A stretch of DNA of 12,579 nt from positions 453 through 13,031 of the forward strand of contig JAQDCK010000026.1 in the NCBI GenBank assembly GCA_027681045.1, read 5' to 3'. Shown here one piece after another: positions 8,289-12,579 of the stretch. The translations under genes were made by a program, and so were the position numbers. Origin of the DNA: Lactobacillaceae bacterium AF64-9pH9TA. GTDB taxonomy: Bacteria; Bacillota; Bacilli; Lactobacillales; Lactobacillaceae. Numbering within the stretch: the stretch's first letter is position 1; every line of letters starts with the position of its first letter. Under the pieces are notes generated by a model, which saw nothing but the letters and a program-made list of their open reading frames with translations, was not told where the DNA came from and did not search any database.

Positions 8289-8360
8289 CTTGTAAGAAAC
8301 TGTTGACATTTTTTCACAAAAGGACAATAATCTATAGTGAAAAGTGAAAAGGCTTACAAG
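8289..8360. repeat. Inverted repeats framing the ppsA promoter
   Basis: CTTGTAAG (8289-8296) and CTTACAAG (8353-8360) are perfect 8-base inverted copies on either side of the promoter. Inside them TTTTCAC (8311-8317) and GTGAAAA (8337-8343, repeated directly at 8344-8350) form a second inverted pair around the -10. Both arms lie where an operator could work, but no regulator is identified. Confidence 0.45.
8303..8331 (+). promoter_or_regulatory. Strong promoter of ppsA
   Basis: A perfect -35 TTGACA (8303-8308) and AATAAT (8326-8331, five of six) are separated by 17 bases. The predicted start near 8338 gives a 5' leader of about 45 bases to the ppsA ATG. Confidence 0.85.
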
Positions 8361-8383
8361 ATGAGTAACATGAGGTGAAAACA

Positions 8384-10798
8384 ATGGAAGTTAACGACAA
8401 GAAGGAATTAACTGAAGAAGAACGCGAAAATGCATACGTTCTTTGGTTTAACCAACTGCGCCGCGCTGACGTGGCCCTGGTTGGGGGTAAATCATCATCA
8501 TTGGGTGAATTGACTTCAGGTACTGACGTACCAGTGCCTTATGGTTTCGCAACGACCGCACACGGCTACCGGCACTTCATGGAAGTCAATGGCTTGAACG
8601 AGAAGGTAAATGCCTTGCTGGCAACTTTGAAGGACCCTGAAGACTCAGAAGAACTGCACCGGGTCTGCAGCCAGATCAGAAAGATCATGCGCGAGGCACC
8701 AATGCCGGAAGACTTGGCCGAAGACATCGGCAACTCATATGACGAGCTGGCCAAGATGACCGGGCAAAACGAACCATACGTTGCGGTTCGTTCCAGTGCT
8801 ACGGCCGAAGACCTGCCAGACGCTTCATTCGCCGGGGAACAAGACACTTACCTTAACGTTAGAAGCCGCAAGGACGTTATCCGCAAGGTCCAAGACTGCT
8901 ACGCTTCCCTGTTTACTGACCGGGCAACTTACTACCGGATCAAGCAGAAGTTCCCGCAAGAGAAGGTGGCTCTATCAGCTGCTGTCCAAATGATGGCCTT
9001 CTCCAAGTCAGCCGGGGTCATGTTCACGGTTAACGTTGCCAACGGTGATGACACCAAGGTTATGATCGAAGGTTCATGGGGCTTGGGTGAATATATCGTT
9101 CAAGGTACGGTTACCCCGGACAACTTCGAAGTTGACAAGGAAAGCATGCAGATCGCAAGCAAGACCATCAACAACAAGAACATTGAATTGATCCGTCTGC
9201 CAGGCGGCGGGGTTGAACAAAGAGACGTCCCAGAAGACGTGGCCAAGAGTCCATGTTTGACTGATGAAGAAGTTATCGAACTTGCCGGCTACGCTAAACA
9301 AATTGAAAAGCACTATGGTTGCTACATGGACATGGAATGGTCCAGAGACCAAGACGACAAGCTCTGGCTCGTTCAAGCCCGGCCGGAAACCGTTTGGTCA
9401 CAAAGAAAGAAGGAGGGCGGTGCCAAGGAAGCAACTGACGCTAAGACTCCAAGTTCTAACAAGGTTTTGGTTAAGGGTCTGCCAGCCAGCCCTGGTGTAG
9501 CTTCAGGTATCGTACACGTAATTGACGACCCAAAGGACATCGGTGACTTCAAGGAAGGCGAAATCCTGGTTACCTTGATGACTTCACCAGACTGGGTCCC
9601 AGCCATGAAGAAGGCTGCGGCTATTGTTACCAACAACGGTGGGATGACCTGCCACGCCGCTATCGTTTCCCGGGAAATGCAGATCCCATGTATCGTTGGT
9701 ACTGCCAGCCGGGGGACCTTTGCAACCAGATTGCTGAAGACCGGCCAGGAAGTAACGGTTGACGCCAAGAACGGGGTTGTCTACCAAGGGGTGGCTGAAG
9801 AAGTCGTTAAGCCAAAGAAGGCTGAGACTGCCCCAATGGCCGCAGCTGAATACTTCCCGCCAACGGCAACCAGAGTCATGATGAACCTGGGTGACCCGGA
9901 CCTGGCTGAAAAGTACTCAACTTTGCCAGCCGATGGTATCGGTTTGATGCGGGAAGAATTCCTCTGGACCACTTACATCCACCAGCACCCGCTTTACTTG
10001 ATCGAAACCGGCCACCCAGAACGGGTTGTCAACGAACTGGCTAACGGGATCAGCAAGGTCTGCCGGGCCATGAACCCAAGACCAGTTGTCTTGAGATTCT
10101 CTGACTTCAAGTCCAGCGAATACCGGAACTTGAAGGGCGGGGACAAGTATGAACCGCATGAACCAGCTGACCTGCTTGGCTGGCGCGGGGCAAGCCGCTA
10201 CTACGACCCGAAATACATCGAAGCCTTCAAGCTGGAACTGGAAGCAGTCAAGAAGGTTAGAAACGAATTCGGCCTCAAGAACTTGAATGTCATGATCCCA
10301 TTCTGCAGAACTGTTGAAGAAGCAGAAAAGGTAACCAAGATCATGGCTGACGAAGGACTTGAGCGCAGCCGCGACTTCAAGGTCTTCATGATGGCGGAAA
10401 TTCCATCCAACATCATTTTGGCTGATAAGTTCAACAAGTACGTTGACGGCTACTCAATCGGGTCAAACGACTTGACCATGCTGATCATGGGGACTGACCG
10501 GAACAACGATGCCGTTTCAGCCCTTTACGACGAACGCAACCTGGCTGTTAAGCGGGCAATCCGCCACTTGATCAAGACCGCCCACAAGGATGGCAAGACC
10601 GTATCTATCTGCGGGCAAGCACCTTCAGAATACCCAGACTTTACTGAATTCCTGGTTAAGAGTGGGATTGACTACGTTTCCGTAAACCCGGACATGGTTA
10701 AGGAAACCAAACTCAACGTAGCGCACTTTGAACAAAGAATTCTGCTGGACAAGGCTACTGGTCTGGGGATGCAGGATACTGAAGACTACGAATGGTAA
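8384..10798 (+). CDS. ppsA: Phosphoenolpyruvate synthase (pyruvate, water dikinase)
   Basis: A cytoplasmic enzyme making PEP from pyruvate, ATP and water, with AMP and phosphate as by-products; it runs the last glycolytic step backwards. Its 804 residues fit the family. The N-terminal ATP-binding domain shows GGKSSSLGEL and VRSSATAEDLPDASFAGEQDTYLNV-type residues. The swivelling phosphohistidine domain has GGMTCHAAIVSRE, with the carrier histidine H424. The C-terminal TIM barrel shows GIGLMREEF, LLGWRGASRYY, IPFCRTVEEAE, SNDLTMLIMGTDR, and ICGQAPSEYP with catalytic C743. The ATG at 8384 is chosen because AGGTG (8373-8377) is a good SD six bases upstream; an in-frame GTG at 8375 is part of that SD. 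Codon use is highly biased, as in leuS, suggesting strong expression. It has its own promoter and terminator. Confidence 0.95.
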   Translation: MEVNDKKELTEEERENAYVLWFNQLRRADVALVGGKSSSLGELTSGTDVPVPYGFATTAHGYRHFMEVNGLNEKVNALLATLKDPEDSEELHRVCSQIRKIMREAPMPEDLAEDIGNSYDELAKMTGQNEPYVAVRSSATAEDLPDASFAGEQDTYLNVRSRKDVIRKVQDCYASLFTDRATYYRIKQKFPQEKVALSAAVQMMAFSKSAGVMFTVNVANGDDTKVMIEGSWGLGEYIVQGTVTPDNFEVDKESMQIASKTINNKNIELIRLPGGGVEQRDVPEDVAKSPCLTDEEVIELAGYAKQIEKHYGCYMDMEWSRDQDDKLWLVQARPETVWSQRKKEGGAKEATDAKTPSSNKVLVKGLPASPGVASGIVHVIDDPKDIGDFKEGEILVTLMTSPDWVPAMKKAAAIVTNNGGMTCHAAIVSREMQIPCIVGTASRGTFATRLLKTGQEVTVDAKNGVVYQGVAEEVVKPKKAETAPMAAAEYFPPTATRVMMNLGDPDLAEKYSTLPADGIGLMREEFLWTTYIHQHPLYLIETGHPERVVNELANGISKVCRAMNPRPVVLRFSDFKSSEYRNLKGGDKYEPHEPADLLGWRGASRYYDPKYIEAFKLELEAVKKVRNEFGLKNLNVMIPFCRTVEEAEKVTKIMADEGLERSRDFKVFMMAEIPSNIILADKFNKYVDGYSIGSNDLTMLIMGTDRNNDAVSALYDERNLAVKRAIRHLIKTAHKDGKTVSICGQAPSEYPDFTEFLVKSGIDYVSVNPDMVKETKLNVAHFEQRILLDKATGLGMQDTEDYEW

Positions 10799-10807
10799 TT
10801 AGATTGA

Positions 10808-10827
10808 TTTGAACATATTTGAACATA
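10808..10827. repeat. Perfect 10-base tandem duplication
   Basis: TTTGAACATA occurs twice head to tail (10808-10817 and 10818-10827), between the ppsA stop codon and its terminator. It looks like a simple slippage duplication with no evident role. Confidence 0.7.
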
Positions 10828-10854
10828 AGTCGCTCCAAAAGGAGCGGCTTTTTT
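10827..10854 (+). terminator. Rho-independent terminator of ppsA
   Basis: AAGTCGCTCC (10827-10836) pairs with GGAGCGGCTT (10841-10850) around an AAAA loop, with one T-G pair. A run of six T residues (10849-10854) ends it. Confidence 0.93.
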
Positions 10855-10891
10855 GTTGAATAATTGCAAAAATCAAGCATTTCATGCCAAT

Positions 10892-10920
10892 TTGACGTAA
10901 AATTAAAAATGAATTATCAT
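10892..10920 (+). promoter_or_regulatory. Promoter of the tandem-HTH protein gene
   Basis: TTGACG (10892-10897) and TATCAT (10915-10920) each match consensus at five of six positions and have the ideal 17-base spacer. With the ppsA terminator upstream, this makes the next gene a separate unit, with a leader of about 43 bases. Confidence 0.75.
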
Positions 10921-10969
10921 CATTTTTTTATTAAAAAGCGGCACTTTAAGTTAAGAGGAAAGCAGATAA

Positions 10970-12148
10970 ATGGCACAACAATACTACTCAATGGATCAAA
11001 TCGCAAAATTGGCACATGTTTCCCAGCAGCAGGTCTACTACCTGATCAACATGAAGTTCAAGTTCAAACCGACCTTGACTGACCCCAGCGGCAATAAATT
11101 TTATGATGAGCGAGCGGTGGGGCAGATTTTCCAAGAACTGGGCAAGGTTCTGCCCAAGTCAGCAGCTTCGCCGGCAACCGACAATGGCCTGCTGGATATC
11201 AATGCCCTGGCGGAAACTACTGGCCTGGGCAAGAAGAAGCTGCGGATCTTTTTGCGGGAACACAAGGAATTGAAGCCAGACTTCGTTGATGAAAAGAACC
11301 ACAACAAGAAATACTGGGGACCAAACGCTATCCAGTACATCAACGACCACTTCGGGGCTGAAGCAGAAAAAGAAAAGGTTGAAGAAAAGACCACTGAAGC
11401 AGAAGAAAAGACCGCCGAAATTGAGGAAAAGACAACTGAGGCTGAAGTCAAAGAAGCAAAGTCTGCAGAAGCTGTAGAAGCAGCAAAGACTCAAGAAGAG
11501 CCTGCAAAGGAAGAAAAGCAAGAACAAGAAAACAAAGAAGAGACTACTGCTAAAGAAGTAGAGGAAGAAGCCAAAGAAGAAGTAAAGGCTGAAGCAGAAG
11601 AAAAAGAAGACAAGCCTGCTGGCCCGCGCTTTATCAAGAAGGTGCCGCGGCCGGCAACTGAAAAAATAGTTGAACACCCGCAAGTTGAACTGCCTTTCGC
11701 CTTTGACGACAGCGAGGAAGCTGAAAACAAAGCTGAGGAGGCCGATAAGCCAGCTCTTGAGCCAGAAGTCAAGGAAGCAGCAAAACCTGCAGAAAAGGCT
11801 GAAAAGAGCCATGAGCCGGCCAATGACCAGCAGTTTGTCGTTAGAAAACGCACTAGCGACGACAAGCGTGGGCGGGGCAATTACGGCAAGCACAGAAACA
11901 ACCAGAGAAATGGCTACCAAAACCGGACTAACAATTATGCTAAACGGCGGGAACTTTTCGCTGGCAAGATGAAGCTGGTTACGGAAAAGGGGACTTTCTA
12001 CACTGACCAATTTGCCAGCCTGGAAGAACTGGCAGAATTCGTCTTTTCATCCAAGGACGGCTTCATGAAGGTAGAGAAGTACAACCGGGGTGAATTTTCA
12101 CCAGCTTATATTTCAACCAAGAGCATTATCGAATTTGAAGAAGCTTAA
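10970..12148 (+). CDS. Uncharacterised tandem-HTH protein with charged disordered linker
   Basis: I do not recognise a named family. The 392 residues divide into four parts. Residues 6-58 and 74-129 look like two copies of one MerR/excisionase-like helix-turn-helix unit (MDQIAKLAHVSQQQVYYLI against INALAETTGLGKKKLRIFL), each ending in a Y/W-x-x-x-A-[VI] stretch. Residues 130 to about 290 are dominated by Glu, Lys and Ala, surely disordered or a single charged helix, with three heptads at 138-158 and a proline-containing break near 222-250. Residues 292-327 are basic and rich in Arg, Asn and Gly (RGRGNYGKHRNNQRNGYQNR), like nucleic-acid-binding tails. Residues 328-392 form a compact mixed alpha/beta C-terminal domain. 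No signal peptide or membrane segment is present, so it is cytoplasmic. The ATG at 10970 follows AGAGGAAAG (10954-10962). A DNA- or RNA-binding role is inference. Confidence 0.85.
   Translation: MAQQYYSMDQIAKLAHVSQQQVYYLINMKFKFKPTLTDPSGNKFYDERAVGQIFQELGKVLPKSAASPATDNGLLDINALAETTGLGKKKLRIFLREHKELKPDFVDEKNHNKKYWGPNAIQYINDHFGAEAEKEKVEEKTTEAEEKTAEIEEKTTEAEVKEAKSAEAVEAAKTQEEPAKEEKQEQENKEETTAKEVEEEAKEEVKAEAEEKEDKPAGPRFIKKVPRPATEKIVEHPQVELPFAFDDSEEAENKAEEADKPALEPEVKEAAKPAEKAEKSHEPANDQQFVVRKRTSDDKRGRGNYGKHRNNQRNGYQNRTNNYAKRRELFAGKMKLVTEKGTFYTDQFASLEELAEFVFSSKDGFMKVEKYNRGEFSPAYISTKSIIEFEEA
11381..11443 (+). repeat. Three tandem 21-base units encoding EEKTTEA-type heptads
   Basis: Three in-frame 21-base units encode EEKTTEA, EEKTAEI and EEKTTEA (residues 138-158). 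The copies differ at several mostly third codon positions, so the protein pattern is kept better than the DNA. This is a likely site of length variation between strains. Confidence 0.75.
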
Positions 12149-12153
12149 AAATG

Positions 12154-12176
12154 GCGGATCGGAAGATCCGCTTTTT
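12154..12176 (+). terminator. Rho-independent terminator of the tandem-HTH gene
   Basis: GCGGATC (12154-12160) pairs perfectly with GATCCGC (12165-12171) around a GGAA loop and is followed by TTTTT (12172-12176). It starts six bases after the stop codon. Confidence 0.88.
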
Positions 12177-12229
12177 GTATACTTTCATAGATAAAACTTT
12201 GTTTAATATCCATAGAAAAGTTTTTAACC

Positions 12230-12290
12230 TGTGAAAAGCAGGAGACTGTCCTGGCAATATCGGAGAAAAAATAAAATTAATATTTTCACA
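12230..12290. repeat. Inverted TGTGAAAA / TTTTCACA upstream of the pyruvate oxidase promoter
   Basis: TGTGAAAA (12230-12237) and TTTTCACA (12283-12290) are perfect inverted copies 53 bases apart, the right arm ending three bases before the -35. The same TTTTCACAA word lies inside the ppsA promoter. AT-rich words like this can arise by chance. Confidence 0.4.
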
Positions 12291-12293
12291 ATC

Positions 12294-12321
12294 TTGACAG
12301 CGCTTACAGGAGGCCTATAAT
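12294..12321 (+). promoter_or_regulatory. Consensus promoter of the pyruvate oxidase gene
   Basis: TTGACA (12294-12299) and TATAAT (12316-12321) are both perfect matches to the sigma-A consensus, with a 16-base spacer. The predicted start lies near 12328, leaving a leader of about 43 bases. A promoter this strong usually needs a repressor; a cre site overlaps it. Confidence 0.92.
12295..12308. promoter_or_regulatory. cre (CcpA) operator overlapping the -35 of pyruvate oxidase
   Basis: On the minus strand TGTAAGCGCTGTCA matches TGWAANCGNTNWCA at all 14 positions; the plus strand matches at 13. It covers most of the -35 and the start of the spacer, so bound CcpA should block RNA polymerase. 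This predicts repression on fast sugars and release when they run low, as described for pyruvate oxidase genes in other lactobacilli. Confidence 0.78.
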
Positions 12322-12333
12322 TATTACTGTAAG
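12303..12333. repeat. Inverted repeat CTTACAG / CTGTAAG across the -10
   Basis: CTTACAG (12303-12309) and CTGTAAG (12327-12333) are perfect 7-base inverted copies with 24 bases between centres, placing both on about the same face of the helix around the -10 and start site. The left arm shares bases with the cre site. Confidence 0.45.
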
Positions 12334-12370
12334 TAACTTTTAAAGGAATTAATTATAAGGAGATTCACTT

Positions 12371-12579
12371 ATGGCAAAAATTAAGGGTGCAAATGCAGTT
12401 TTAGATGTTATGTACAAGTGGGGTATTGACCACCTCTACGGCTTCCCGGGCGGGTCTTTTGACTCAACCATGAACGCGATCTATGAAATGCAAGACAAGG
12501 TTAAGTTCATCGAAGTTCGTCACGAAGAAGCCGCATCCTTGGCTGCCTCAGCAGAATACAAGCTTACTGGCAAGCTTGG
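12371..12579 (+). CDS. spxB: Pyruvate oxidase, N-terminal part (cut by the window end)
   Basis: The first 69 codons of a thiamine-diphosphate enzyme that converts pyruvate, phosphate and oxygen to acetyl phosphate, CO2 and hydrogen peroxide. The visible residues belong to the N-terminal TPP-binding (Pyr) domain: WGIDHLYGFPGGSFDSTMNAI (17-37), then FIEVRHEEAASLAASAEYKLTGKLG, closely matching the known Lactobacillus plantarum enzyme. E52 in RHEE corresponds to the catalytic glutamate that activates the cofactor. The ATG at 12371 has the SD AAGGAG (12357-12362). Acetolactate synthase and other family members share this fold, but the HLYG.PGGS and RHEE context fits pyruvate oxidase best. The FAD-binding and C-terminal parts lie outside the window, so completeness is unknown. 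Confidence 0.9.
   Translation, partial: MAKIKGANAVLDVMYKWGIDHLYGFPGGSFDSTMNAIYEMQDKVKFIEVRHEEAASLAASAEYKLTGKL

Larger units (their letters stand above)
7998..8383 (+). other. AT-rich gene-free region between ytgP and ppsA
   Basis: I see no credible gene in these 386 bases. In order they hold the ytgP terminator, an imperfect tandem pair CTTGTAAAAA (8108-8117) and CTTGCAAAAA (8120-8129), a 12-base direct repeat, a cre-like palindrome, a strong promoter framed by inverted repeats, and the ppsA SD. About 250 bases (8044-8302) lie upstream of the -35, long for a simple promoter, which hints at regulator binding. Confidence 0.7.

Noticed and set aside
8375..8383. GTG start at 8375 for ppsA
   Set aside because: This GTG is part of the AGGTG SD, which is correctly spaced for the ATG at 8384; no good SD precedes the GTG.
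11159..12010. Open minus-strand frame of 283 codons opposite the tandem-HTH gene
   Set aside because: Its Phe/Leu/Ser/Cys-rich product is the antisense image of GAA/AAG/GCA codons in the charged linker. The sense frame has promoter, SD, terminator and protein-level repeats; this frame has none.

Overview
The window looks like a chromosomal stretch of a low-GC Gram-positive lactic acid bacterium, most likely Lactobacillus delbrueckii or a close relative. The grounds are roughly 50% GC with GC-rich third codon positions, a SAM-III (SMK box) riboswitch before metK (a Lactobacillales trait), a T-box leader before leuS, clear purine-rich Shine-Dalgarno (SD) sequences, and a pyruvate oxidase of the Lactobacillus type at the right end. 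The species is an inference; no rRNA is present.

Layout, left to right. (1) The terminator of an off-window gene, then a promoter, an SMK box and metK (SAM synthetase). (2) A DHA2-type MFS drug transporter, converging on a PAP2-family membrane phosphatase; one long hairpin between them can serve as terminator for both. (3) A divergent control region in which the leuS promoter and a possible PAP2 promoter overlap, followed by a leucine T-box leader and leuS. (4) A MurJ/YtgP-type lipid II flippase, closed by a strong terminator. (5) A 386-base AT-rich gene-free region with repeats, a cre-like site and a strong promoter, driving ppsA (phosphoenolpyruvate synthase). (6) A separately transcribed 392-residue protein that I cannot assign to a named family: two similar N-terminal helix-turn-helix-like units, a long Glu/Lys/Ala-rich linker, an Arg/Asn/Gly-rich basic patch and a compact C-terminal domain. 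(7) A near-perfect promoter overlapped by a cre site, then the first 69 codons of pyruvate oxidase.

Most genes are single transcription units with their own promoter or terminator. Two units are controlled by RNA sensing (SAM for metK, uncharged tRNA-Leu for leuS). The right third is a pyruvate node: PpsA turns pyruvate back into PEP, and pyruvate oxidase turns it into acetyl phosphate and H2O2. Both upstream regions carry cre-like sites, a shared TTTTCACAA word and inverted repeats built on CTTACA/TGTAAG, so joint carbon-source control is plausible.

I found no CRISPR array, insertion sequence, phage gene, tRNA or rRNA. The part least explained by known biology is the tandem-HTH, charged-linker protein between ppsA and the pyruvate oxidase gene.
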